NCBI GenBank assembly: GCA_028717055.1
Contig: JAQUOO010000022.1
Span: 1 to 13,577 of the forward strand
Source of the DNA: Candidatus Omnitrophota bacterium
GTDB lineage: Bacteria > Omnitrophota > Gorgyraeia > Gygaellales > Profunditerraquicolaceae
Direction: 5' to 3'
Length of the DNA: 13,577 bases
The position numbers and the translations under genes were made by a program. Of this stretch, positions 1-6,449 are shown piece after piece (position 1 is the stretch's first letter; the number at the start of each line of letters is the position of its first letter). A model generated the notes under the pieces. The model was given only the letters and a program-made list of their open reading frames with translations. It ran no database searches and was not told where the DNA came from.

Positions 1-422
1 GCAATGTGGGGATTGGGACGACTTCGCCGACGGCAAAACTTCACATGGGAGGAACAGCGGGAACCGATGGGATTCGCTTTCCCGATGGCACTCTGCAGAC
101 TACTGCGGCGAGCCTGAAGAGTTATGACAGCGGATGGTTTGCGGTATCGGCATCTAATACATATACAGTAACTCATAATCTAGGAACGACAAAACTCTTG
201 GCTACCGTATGGTTTGCTCAATACAGCGACGGTTCAGGATGGTGTGTGGTGCAGGGGGCGCAAGGCACTCCTGATGGAAGATATCATTGTATGATTGTTG
301 CATTAAGTAGCACGACAGCAACTATAAGAGCTGCTCAATTCCTTGCAGTATTTTATACTGCAAGCGGCTCAATTGTAGCCCCCACTTCGGGATATTGCCG
401 TGTTATTTTAGTAGCTTTATAA
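1..422 (+). CDS. 3' end of a fibre-like surface or tail-fibre protein (partial)
   Basis: The reading frame is open through the left edge, so the true start lies outside the window. The GTG at 6 is the Val of an NVGIGTTSP motif, not a start codon. About 139 residues are visible. They begin with NVGIGTTSPTAKLH, followed by GIRFPDGTLQTTA; I know this pairing from fibre-like and adhesin-like proteins of phages and of many uncultivated bacteria, where it heads a beta-rich stalk. The second half contains YTVTHNLGTTKLLATVWF, resembling a compact C-terminal beta domain of fibre proteins. It ends in the hydrophobic VILVAL just before TAA. No peptidase S74 chaperone domain is visible. Function is inferred from style only: extracellular attachment or a phage-derived fibre. 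No other phage genes are nearby. I am confident it is coding and moderately confident of the fibre assignment. Confidence 0.7.
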   Translation, partial: NVGIGTTSPTAKLHMGGTAGTDGIRFPDGTLQTTAASLKSYDSGWFAVSASNTYTVTHNLGTTKLLATVWFAQYSDGSGWCVVQGAQGTPDGRYHCMIVALSSTTATIRAAQFLAVFYTASGSIVAPTSGYCRVILVAL

Positions 423-514
423 TGAGGAGAAACTGGAAATGGAGTTAGAGTTATTTTTTTAGCCTTTCCTGCCTTTAGCTTGGTTCTAGCCATCCAGATT
501 AGACAATAAAAAAG

Positions 515-543
515 TTGCTACAGCCTGCCTTATATGCTACAAT
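515..543 (+). promoter_or_regulatory. Putative sigma70-type extended -10 promoter for the ABC exporter
   Basis: TTGCTA at 515-520 (4/6 match to TTGACA) is followed after 17 bp by TACAAT at 538-543 (5/6 match to TATAAT). TG at 535-536, one base before the -10, makes it an extended -10. It lies about 50 bases upstream of the ATG at 593, in the only gap between the fibre gene and the exporter. The rest of 423-592 shows no gene and no convincing terminator hairpin. Confidence 0.5.
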
Positions 544-592
544 ACACTACCTTTTGGACAGAGTCTGCCTACCGGCAGTTAGGGAATAAAAT

Positions 593-2383
593 ATGAGAGA
601 TTATTTAAAGTTACTGAAGTTTATCAAGCCGTATTCAGGAATGTTTTTTCTGGCCTGCGTCTGTATGGTTTTTTCTGCCATATTCGACGGCGTGTCCTTG
701 GCGATGATGGTTCCTTTGGCTGATAAGGTTCTTACCAATAAGCAGATAATCGTTCCCGTAAAGTTGCCCGATTTCTTGGCTGGTTTTGTGAATATGGTTA
801 ATAGCATTGAGCCCGTGGCGCTTTTGAATTATATGGCCATAGGGATTGTCGTTCTTTTTATACTTAAGGGATTTTTCAATTTCTGGCAGAGTTATCTTAT
901 GTCCGATATCGGACAGCGTATTGTCCGGGACATAAAAGCCAAGCTTTACGCCAAATTTCAGTCGCTCTCGCTGGATTATTTCACCCATAAGCGCGGCGGA
1001 GAAATGATTTCGCGGATCACTAACGATGTGAAAATGGTGGAGAATGCGGTTTCCTACGGGTCTACGGATATTGTTTACCAGGGCGCGCAGGTGCTCATAT
1101 TCTTTTCCCTGACTTTTTTCATTTATGCTAAATTCGTTGTTTTTATTGTGCCGCCTCTGGCGATTTTGGGTTACTTAATCGCTGTTGTAGGGAAAAAGCT
1201 TAGGAAATTATCCAAGACTTCGCAGGAAAAGATGGCGGATACTAACTCCATACTCTATGAGACGATTATCGGCGCAAGAATAGTCAAAGGATTCAATATG
1301 GAGGAGCATGAAATACAGAAATTTAATAAGGTAAATCACGATTATTACCGTGTTTCCATGAAATCAATCAAACGTATGCTTCTTTTGAGCCCGGCTACGG
1401 AAATTTTAGGCTGTATTGCCGGGGTAATCATATTTTTCTTAGGAGGCAGGGAAGTCATTGCCGGAAAGATTTCATTCGGCGTATTCGGTTTATTTCTCGG
1501 TTCGCTTTTGTCGACGATACGGCCTTTCAAGAAGTTAAGCCAGGTTAATTCTCTGAATGAGCAGGCCGCCGCAGCCAGCCAGCGTATTTACGAAGTCCTG
1601 GAAACCGAACCTACTGTGGTTGAATCGCCTCAGGCCCGCGAACTGGCCGGGTTTAAGAATAAAATTGTTTTTAGCGACGTATGGTTTAGCTACGGAGATA
1701 ATCAGGTATTAAAAGGCATAAATCTGGATGTTCCATACGGTTCGGTTTTGGCTATTGTCGGCCCCAGCGGCACAGGCAAGACCACGCTTTTAGATTTAAT
1801 TCCGCGTTTTTATGACCCCAAGCAGGGCAGGATTATGATTGATGGCGTGGATATAAAAGAGGTGGCGTTAAAGTCTTTACGCCGGCAGGTCGGTATAGTT
1901 ACTCAGGAAACCATACTTTTTAATGATACTATTAAAGCCAATATCGCTTATGGCAGGCCCGGAGCTTCCGACGATGAAATTAAGCAGGCCGCCCGGCAGG
2001 CAAGCGCCCATGATTTTATCAGCCATCTTCCTTGCGGTTATGATACGGTTATTGGAGACAGGGGGATGCGGATTTCAGGGGGAGAACGCCAAAGGATTGC
2101 CATAGCCCGCGCGCTGCTTAAGAACCCTCCTATCTTGATACTTGATGAAGCGACTTCCCAGTTGGATTCGGAGTCGGAAAGAATAGTCCAGGATGCTTTG
2201 GACCGGCTTATTCAGGGGCGCACGGTTTTTGTAATCGCCCACAGGCTTTCTACCGTAATAAACGCCAATAAAATAGTAGTGTTGGATAAAGGAGCCATTG
2301 CCGAAACAGGGACTCATGGAGAGCTCTTAAAAAGGGATGGTTTATATAAAAAGCTTTATTTGATGCAAGAATTACGAAAATAG
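593..2383 (+). CDS. msbA: MsbA-like ABC exporter (fused membrane and ATPase domains)
   Basis: A 596-residue half-transporter of the usual MsbA length. An N-terminal six-helix membrane domain (about residues 15-310) precedes a nucleotide-binding domain from about residue 354. ATPase motifs are complete: Walker A GPSGTGKTT at 390-398, signature ISGGERQ at 494-500, Walker B ILILDEAT with D518/E519, and the switch His at H550 in AHRLSTV. Members of this family work as homodimers in the inner membrane; MsbA flips lipid A core, while close relatives export lipids, peptides or drugs. The substrate cannot be read from sequence, so the symbol is a family-level guess. The ATG at 593 has a weak AGGGA at 581-585. 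It is probably transcribed alone: its own promoter lies upstream, and another promoter starts right after its TAG. Confidence 0.88.
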   Translation: MRDYLKLLKFIKPYSGMFFLACVCMVFSAIFDGVSLAMMVPLADKVLTNKQIIVPVKLPDFLAGFVNMVNSIEPVALLNYMAIGIVVLFILKGFFNFWQSYLMSDIGQRIVRDIKAKLYAKFQSLSLDYFTHKRGGEMISRITNDVKMVENAVSYGSTDIVYQGAQVLIFFSLTFFIYAKFVVFIVPPLAILGYLIAVVGKKLRKLSKTSQEKMADTNSILYETIIGARIVKGFNMEEHEIQKFNKVNHDYYRVSMKSIKRMLLLSPATEILGCIAGVIIFFLGGREVIAGKISFGVFGLFLGSLLSTIRPFKKLSQVNSLNEQAAAASQRIYEVLETEPTVVESPQARELAGFKNKIVFSDVWFSYGDNQVLKGINLDVPYGSVLAIVGPSGTGKTTLLDLIPRFYDPKQGRIMIDGVDIKEVALKSLRRQVGIVTQETILFNDTIKANIAYGRPGASDDEIKQAARQASAHDFISHLPCGYDTVIGDRGMRISGGERQRIAIARALLKNPPILILDEATSQLDSESERIVQDALDRLIQGRTVFVIAHRLSTVINANKIVVLDKGAIAETGTHGELLKRDGLYKKLYLMQELRK

Positions 2384-2411
2384 TTGCAATTTTGCATAAA
2401 TTTGTTAAAAT
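2384..2411 (+). promoter_or_regulatory. Putative extended -10 promoter for rpsB-tsf-pyrH
   Basis: TTGCAA at 2384-2389 begins directly after the exporter stop codon. After 16 bp comes TAAAAT at 2406-2411, with TG at 2403-2404 forming an extended -10. The arrangement resembles the promoter before the exporter. It would give an rpsB leader of about 60 bases. Confidence 0.5.
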
Positions 2412-2423
2412 AATAGAATTAAA

Positions 2424-2447
2424 CTGTTTCCGGGAGCCATCGGACAG
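2424..2447 (+). promoter_or_regulatory. Hairpin in the rpsB 5' leader
   Basis: CTGT (2424-2427) pairs with ACAG (2444-2447), and CCG (2430-2432) pairs with CGG (2441-2443). This gives a seven-pair stem with a two-T bulge on the left and the loop GGAGCCAT. It lies between the predicted promoter and the GTG start. Many ribosomal protein operons have autoregulatory leaders; whether this is an S2-binding site is only inference. Confidence 0.35.
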
Positions 2448-2480
2448 GCGATATCAACAATATAAAAGGGGGAAGTTAAC

Positions 2481-3377
2481 GTGCCATCAGATTTAATAAA
2501 ACAATTGTTAGAGGCAGGGGTGCATTTTGGGCACCAGACTAAACGCTGGAATCCAAAAATGAAGAAATTTATCTTTGGTTCAAGGAGCGGAATCTATATT
2601 ATCGACCTTGAGAAAACCGAAGAATGTATAAATAAAGCCAGGGATTTCCTGCTGGATATAACTTCAAAAGGCGAATATGTGCTTTTTGTGGGGACTAAAA
2701 AACAGGCGCAAGAGGTTATGCTGGAGGAAGCCAAGCGTTCGGGAATGTATTACGTGGCTGATCGCTGGCCAGGAGGGCTTTTGACGAATTTTTCGACTAT
2801 CAAAAAGAGTATCAATCGTTTAAAAGAAATAGAAAGGATGCGCGAGGACGGAACTTTCGCTAAACTTACCAAAAAGGAAGTTGCGCGCCTTGAAAAAGAA
2901 TTGGCAAAGTTGAATAAGAATTTTTCCGGGATTGTCCTTATGGAGCGTATGCCCAAGGCTGTTTTTGTGATAGATACAAGCAAAGAAGAGACGGCGGTAA
3001 AAGAGGCCAGGCGCCTGGGAATACCCATCGTGGCCCTTATCGATACTAATTCTAACCCGGATTTGGTCGATTATCCCATTCCCGGCAATGACGATGCCAC
3101 CAAGTCCATTAAGGCCGTGGTTAATATCATTACAGATACGATTATCGAAGGCAGGAAGAAATTCCTTTCTTATATGGCTCAAGAAGGCGTAAAGATTAAA
3201 GAAGAGGCAGGCAAGGCGGAAGAAGCGGTATTGCTGCCGGAAGAAGAGATTAAAATAAAAGAAATCGAAGAGATTGTGGAAACAGCCGAACCTGTTGACG
3301 ATGACGTTAAATCCGTAAAAAAGGGGCATGTCAAGCCGGCTATAGATACAAAAGGCAAGGGTAAAAGAAAAGTTTAA
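2481..3377 (+). CDS. rpsB: 30S ribosomal protein S2
   Basis: S2 sits on the small-subunit body and is needed for S1 binding in many bacteria. The N-terminal signature EAGVHFGHQTKRWNPKM spans residues 11-27. WPGGLLTNF at 96-104 and PGNDDATKSI at 201-210 are also family hallmarks. The protein has 298 residues, against about 240 for the E. coli protein; the excess is a charged Glu/Lys-rich tail from about residue 233 that ends in basic KGKGKRKV. The GTG start at 2481 is supported by a strong AAGGGGG at 2466-2472 and by the MPSDLIKQLL N-terminus. It heads the conserved block rpsB-tsf-pyrH-frr. Confidence 0.97.
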   Translation: MPSDLIKQLLEAGVHFGHQTKRWNPKMKKFIFGSRSGIYIIDLEKTEECINKARDFLLDITSKGEYVLFVGTKKQAQEVMLEEAKRSGMYYVADRWPGGLLTNFSTIKKSINRLKEIERMREDGTFAKLTKKEVARLEKELAKLNKNFSGIVLMERMPKAVFVIDTSKEETAVKEARRLGIPIVALIDTNSNPDLVDYPIPGNDDATKSIKAVVNIITDTIIEGRKKFLSYMAQEGVKIKEEAGKAEEAVLLPEEEIKIKEIEEIVETAEPVDDDVKSVKKGHVKPAIDTKGKGKRKV

Positions 3378-3434
3378 TGTTGGTTCTGTTGCTGTTTGCG
3401 GACTAAGTTATTTAAAAGAAAAGAGGAGATAGAA

Positions 3435-3959
3435 GTGAAGATATCGGTAGAGTTAATTAAAGAATTGAGAGAGATTACTTCTTCAAGCGTGGCTCACTGC
3501 AAGAAAGCCCTTGAAGATGCAAAAGGTGATATCAAGAAAGCGGCAGAATTGTTACGCAAGCAAGGTTTAGAGATCGCCGCCAAAAAACAGTCCCGCGCCG
3601 CTAAAGAAGGAAGAATAGAGGCGTATGTGCATCATGGCAATAAGGTGGGCGTTTTGCTTGAGGTTGACTGTGAGTCGGATTTTGTCGCCAAGAATGAAGA
3701 TTTCATCCGTTTCACCAAAGATTTGGCTATGCATATAACCGCGACTAGCCCTTTGTATATAAAGAAAGAAGATGTGCCGGCTGAAGTTGTTGAACACGAG
3801 AAGAACAAGGAAGATTTCTATAAAAATCATTGTTTGATGGAGCAGCCTTTTGTTAAAGATCCCTCTGTTGCGATAAAAGATTATTTAGGCAGCATTGTGG
3901 CCAAGATCGGCGAGAATATCGTTGTGCGCAGATTTATGCGGTTTAAGGTCGGCGAATAA
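3435..3959 (+). CDS. tsf: Elongation factor Ts (short form)
   Basis: EF-Ts recycles EF-Tu by exchanging GDP for GTP. I chose the GTG at 3435 because GAGGAG at 3423-3428 sits six bases upstream and the product then begins MKISVELIKELREIT, the normal N-terminus. A longer frame from TTG at 3396 adds 13 unrelated basic residues. The 174-residue product has the N-terminal UBA-like domain (AHCKKALEDAKGD, about 20-32), the EF-Tu contact region CESDFVAKN at 79-87, and the C-terminal LEQPF-like and KIGENIVVRRF blocks. Compared with the usual short EF-Ts of about 196-200 residues, it lacks roughly 20-25 residues between EVVEHEK and EDFYKNHC (about residues 118-133), where a charged helix normally lies. 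No frameshift is seen, so the deletion appears genuine. Confidence 0.95.
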   Translation: MKISVELIKELREITSSSVAHCKKALEDAKGDIKKAAELLRKQGLEIAAKKQSRAAKEGRIEAYVHHGNKVGVLLEVDCESDFVAKNEDFIRFTKDLAMHITATSPLYIKKEDVPAEVVEHEKNKEDFYKNHCLMEQPFVKDPSVAIKDYLGSIVAKIGENIVVRRFMRFKVGE

Positions 3960-3964
3960 TACCA

Positions 3965-4684
3965 ATGGGTTCAGTTTATAAGAGGATAGTCCTTAAGTTA
4001 AGCGGGGAAGCCCTTCAGGGAAGAAAAACCCATGGAATAGACCAGCAGGTTTTAATATCCATTTCCCGTCAGATAAAAGAAATCCGCGATTTGAAAGTGG
4101 ATGTGGCAGTGGTTTTGGGCGCCGGAAACATCTTCCGGGGGCAGGAGAATACGGGTTCGCGCGGCCTGGATATGGATAGGTCTGTCGCCGATTACATGGG
4201 AATGCTGGCTACCGTTATTAACGGGTTGGCTTTGCAGGATTCGCTGGAAAAAGCGGGAGTCCCCACCCGGGTTATGACCGCGATTGAAATGGAACGCATC
4301 GCCGAGCCCTATATCAGAAGGCGGGCCATACGCCATTTAGAGAAGGGAAGAGTAGTTATATTTGTTGCGGGGACGGGCAATCCTTATTTTACTACCGATA
4401 CGGCGGCGGCGCTTAGGGCAATGGAAATTAATGCTGATGCGATACTTAAGGCGACTCAGGTAGACGGAGTTTATTCGGCAGATCCTTTGAAAGTTAAGAA
4501 CGCTAAGAAATTCGCGCAGTTAAAATATATTGACGTTCTCAAAAAAGGGTTAAAGGTTATGGACGCTACCGCGATTAGCCTGTGTATGGACAATAAGCTT
4601 CCCATTGTAGTATTTAGTTTAGCGACAAAGGGGAATATCAAGCGCGTAGTAATGGGCGAGAGAATAGGGACGGTAGTTAGTTAG
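3965..4684 (+). CDS. pyrH: UMP kinase
   Basis: A hexameric bacterial UMP kinase of the amino-acid-kinase fold that makes UDP from UMP and ATP in pyrimidine synthesis. Its 239 residues match the normal length. Visible motifs are KLSGEAL (11-17), GAGNIFRG (52-59), DYMGMLATVINGLAL (76-90), GTGNPYFTTDTAA (136-148) and KATQVDGVYSADP (162-174). It starts six bases after the tsf stop codon and has only a weak ribosome binding site, so translation is probably coupled to tsf. It is followed by the first intergenic palindrome rather than directly by frr. Confidence 0.97.
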   Translation: MGSVYKRIVLKLSGEALQGRKTHGIDQQVLISISRQIKEIRDLKVDVAVVLGAGNIFRGQENTGSRGLDMDRSVADYMGMLATVINGLALQDSLEKAGVPTRVMTAIEMERIAEPYIRRRAIRHLEKGRVVIFVAGTGNPYFTTDTAAALRAMEINADAILKATQVDGVYSADPLKVKNAKKFAQLKYIDVLKKGLKVMDATAISLCMDNKLPIVVFSLATKGNIKRVVMGERIGTVVS

Positions 4685-4720
4685 GCTAAATAAAAAACTG
4701 AATTACTAAAGTAAAAGTAA

Positions 4721-4840
4721 AAAGTTGAATGTCAAATGACAAAATTAAAAATCTAAAATAAATCCAAAATCCAAATATTAAAACCAAGGTTTTGTCATTT
4801 AAGTTTATTTTTGGATTTTAAGTTTTGACCTTTGGTATTA
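4721..4840 (+). repeat. Intergenic palindromic repeat, copy 1 (pyrH-frr)
   Basis: An A-rich left half (GTCAAATGACAAAATT, AATAAATCCAAAATCC) is followed by a T-rich right half (TTTGTCATTTAAGTTTA, GTTTTGACCTTTGG) that is approximately its reverse complement. The centre has AAAACC-AA-GGTTTT at about 4780-4793. It matches three other copies in this window in sequence, orientation and intergenic position. This is the shortest copy. No frame of useful length runs through it. It fills most of the 198-base gap between pyrH and frr. Confidence 0.85.
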
Positions 4841-4882
4841 ACAGTTTTGTTTCTTAATTAACGTAACAAATGGGAGGTAGCA

Positions 4883-5443
4883 ATGACTACCAGGGAAATA
4901 TTACATAGCACCGAAGAAAAAATGAAGAAGGCCTTTGAGTCGGTAACCCGAGAGTTTTTAGAAATCCGCACCGGCAGGGCCAGTCCCGCATTGGTCGAGG
5001 GTCTGCATATCGATTATTATGGCACTCCCACTCTGCTTAAGCAGTTGGCTTCAATCTCTTCGGCTGACGCGCATTTGTTGGTAATTCAACCTTGGGATGT
5101 ATCTGCTATCGTTGAGATCGAGAAGGCGATATTGAAATCCAATTTAGGCGTAAATCCTTCTAACGATGGGAAAGTGGTCAGATTATCCTTTCCGCAGCTA
5201 TCTAAAGAGAGACGCCAGGAATTAGCCAAAGAAATCCATAAAATGGCGGAGAACGGCAGGATATCTTTAAGGACAATAAGGCGCGATGCCAAGGAGCATA
5301 TTGAAAAGCTGGAGAAAGACAAAGTAATTCCTGAAGACGATAAGTTTCGTAGCGTAGATGAGCTGCAGAAACTAGTGGATAGATATATTGGTAAAGTCGA
5401 CGAGCTTTTAAGGAATAAAGAGAAAGAAGTATTGGAATTCTAG
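4883..5443 (+). CDS. frr: Ribosome recycling factor
   Basis: Together with EF-G, it splits post-termination ribosomes in the cytoplasm. It has 186 residues, the usual length. The motifs are RTGRASPALVEGLHIDYYG at 29-47, QLASISSADAHLLVIQPWD at 54-72 and the three-helix tail with RRDAKEHIEKLEKDK. The strong site GGGAGG at 4872-4877 supports the ATG at 4883. It is the last protein gene of the rpsB-tsf-pyrH-frr block, but palindrome copy 1 separates it from pyrH, so it may be expressed at a different level. Its stop codon is only four bases from tRNA-Lys, implying a shared transcript. Confidence 0.97.
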   Translation: MTTREILHSTEEKMKKAFESVTREFLEIRTGRASPALVEGLHIDYYGTPTLLKQLASISSADAHLLVIQPWDVSAIVEIEKAILKSNLGVNPSNDGKVVRLSFPQLSKERRQELAKEIHKMAENGRISLRTIRRDAKEHIEKLEKDKVIPEDDKFRSVDELQKLVDRYIGKVDELLRNKEKEVLEF

Positions 5444-5447
5444 ATTT

Positions 5448-5520
5448 GGGCCTCTAGCTCATCCGGTAGAGCAGCGGCTTTTTAAGCCGCGTGTGCCGAG
5501 TTCGAGTCTCGGGAGGCTCA
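5448..5520 (+). tRNA. tRNA-Lys(UUU)
   Basis: A full cloverleaf can be drawn. The acceptor GGGCCTC (5448-5454) pairs with GAGGCTC (5513-5519), with one G-U pair. The D stem is GCTC/GAGC. The anticodon stem GCGGC/GCCGC encloses TTTTTAA with anticodon TTT at 5481-5483. The T stem CCGAG/CTCGG encloses TTCGAGT. The discriminator is A5520 and CCA is not encoded. It starts four bases after frr, so it is probably processed from the frr transcript. Confidence 0.95.
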
Positions 5521-5527
5521 TTAAATT

Positions 5528-5562
5528 CAGTATATAGCAGTTAGGCAGTACGCAGGGAAGAG
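5528..5562 (+). repeat. Short repeat of the TATATAGCAG type, copy a
   Basis: CAGTATATAGCAGTTAGGCA followed by GTACGCAGGG and AAGAG resembles the stretch at 13239-13276 before pfkA (CAGTATGTAGCAGGTAG, then GCAGGGAGAG). Both copies lie in short intergenic gaps on the same strand. The nature of the unit is unknown; two loosely matching copies are weak evidence. Confidence 0.4.
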
Positions 5563-5575
5563 CGGATATATAGCC

Positions 5576-5657
5576 GGGCGGATGGCGGAATTGGCATACG
5601 CGATAGCCTTAGGAGCTATTGGGGCAACCCTTGGAGGTTCAAATCCTCTTCCGCCCA
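5576..5657 (+). tRNA. tRNA-Leu(UAG)
   Basis: A class II tRNA. The acceptor GGGCGGA (5576-5582) pairs with TCCGCCC (5650-5656). The anticodon stem ATAGC/GCTAT encloses CTTAGGA with anticodon TAG at 5610-5612. The short long-type variable arm GGGGCAACCC-like hairpin spans 5620-5632, and the T arm is GGAGG-TTCAAAT-CCTCT. The discriminator is A5657 and CCA is not encoded. It should read CUA and other CUN leucine codons. Confidence 0.95.
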
Positions 5658-5680
5658 CTTGTAATAAAATCAAAAGTAAG

Positions 5681-5813
5681 AAGTTTAATGACAAATGACA
5701 AAATCCAAAATTCAAAATAAATCCAAAATCCCAATGTCAAATATCAAAACAAATATTTTTTCATTGGTATTTGTCATTTAAATTTATTTTGAATTTTGGG
5801 CTTTGGCATTTGA
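5681..5813 (+). repeat. Intergenic palindromic repeat, copy 2 (tRNA-Leu to tRNA-Gly)
   Basis: This is the clearest outer stem of the family: CCAAAATTCAAAATAAAT at 5705-5722 is the exact reverse complement of 5782-5799 (18 of 18). The unit starts AAGTTTAATGACAAATGACA, like copies 3 and 4. It lies between two tRNA genes and ends about 17 bases before tRNA-Gly. Confidence 0.88.
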
Positions 5814-5830
5814 ATTTGAGTTTCAAAAAT

Positions 5831-5906
5831 GCGGGAGTAGCTCAGCTGGTAGAGCGCAACCTTGCCAAGGTTGATGTCACGGGTCCGAATCCCGCCTCCC
5901 GCTCCA
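5831..5906 (+). tRNA. tRNA-Gly(GCC), CCA encoded
   Basis: The acceptor GCGGGAG (5831-5837) pairs with CTCCCGC (5896-5902). The anticodon stem CAACC/GGTTG encloses TTGCCAA with anticodon GCC at 5864-5866. The discriminator is T5903 and CCA is encoded at 5904-5906, unlike the two preceding tRNAs. The T loop reads TCCGAAT, so the position normally occupied by the pseudouridine of TTC is C. The outermost T-stem pair is A-C. It lies 37 bases upstream of the EIIA gene. Confidence 0.95.
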
Positions 5907-5943
5907 ACATCGATATAGCATACAATTTGAAAGGAGTATCGTT

Positions 5944-6414
5944 ATGCAAGTTATGGAATTTTTATCCAAGAAAGCCATTATCACCGATATTCAATCTACT
6001 AAGAAAGAAGATGTTATTAAAGAGCTAGTCGATTCTCTTATAGCCGCCGGCGATATAGAAAAACGTTGTCGTGGTAAGCTCATTGAATCACTTATGGCCA
6101 GGGAAGCTCTTGGTTCGACCGCTATCGGCCAGGGTATTGCGATCCCGCATGCAAAATCTGACTGCGTGGAGAAACTGGTTGCCGCATTCGGACTCTCCAA
6201 AAAAGGAGTAGACTTTGATTCTTTGGACGGTGAGTTGGCTTATATTTTCTTTCTCTTGGTTGCCCCTCAGGATTCTGCTGGACCGCACTTGAAGGCCTTG
6301 GCTCGCATCTCCCGGCTCCTTAAGGACAAATACTTCCGCGATACTTTGCGCAGTTGCGAAGACGATAAAGCTGTTATTAAAATTATCTCTCAGGAAGACG
6401 AAAAAAAGATATAA
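5944..6414 (+). CDS. ptsN: PTS EIIA domain protein, nitrogen/fructose type
   Basis: A free-standing 156-residue EIIA domain (PTS_EIIA_2 family) that accepts phosphate from HPr. The active-site His is H69 in GQGIAIPHAK, and the second conserved His is H115 in GPHLKAL. REALGSTAIGQG at 53-64 is also typical. The ATG at 5944 has GGAG at 5933-5936. As a single domain without EIIB or EIIC, it resembles PtsN (EIIA-Ntr), which regulates rather than transports; an EIIA-Fru for a distant permease remains possible. It is first in a cluster with yvcK, ptsH and ptsI, 35 bases before yvcK. No promoter of its own stands out, so it may share a transcript with tRNA-Gly. Confidence 0.9.
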   Translation: MQVMEFLSKKAIITDIQSTKKEDVIKELVDSLIAAGDIEKRCRGKLIESLMAREALGSTAIGQGIAIPHAKSDCVEKLVAAFGLSKKGVDFDSLDGELAYIFFLLVAPQDSAGPHLKALARISRLLKDKYFRDTLRSCEDDKAVIKIISQEDEKKI

Positions 6415-6449
6415 TAGCCTTTCGCCGCCATTAACAGAGAAGCATAAAT

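Noticed and set aside
6..8. GTG at 6 as a true start codon
   Set aside because: It is the Val of the NVGIGTTSP motif, and the frame continues upstream through the window edge.
423..514. Rho-independent terminator after the fibre gene
   Set aside because: There is a run of seven Ts near 451-460, but no stable stem directly before it.
2820..3329. 169-residue antisense frame within rpsB
   Set aside because: It lies opposite S2 and its Phe-rich composition is what antisense of Lys/Glu-rich coding sequence gives.
3396..3434. N-terminal extension of tsf from TTG at 3396
   Set aside because: It adds residues unlike any EF-Ts; the GTG at 3435 has a strong GAGGAG site and gives the normal N-terminus.
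5911..5930. Promoter with TACAAT -10 before the EIIA gene
   Set aside because: TACAAT occurs near 5921, but no acceptable -35 lies 16-18 bases upstream because that position is the end of tRNA-Gly.
5771..6028. 85-residue frame on the + strand
   Set aside because: It runs through palindrome copy 2, the whole tRNA-Gly and the start of the EIIA gene in another frame.
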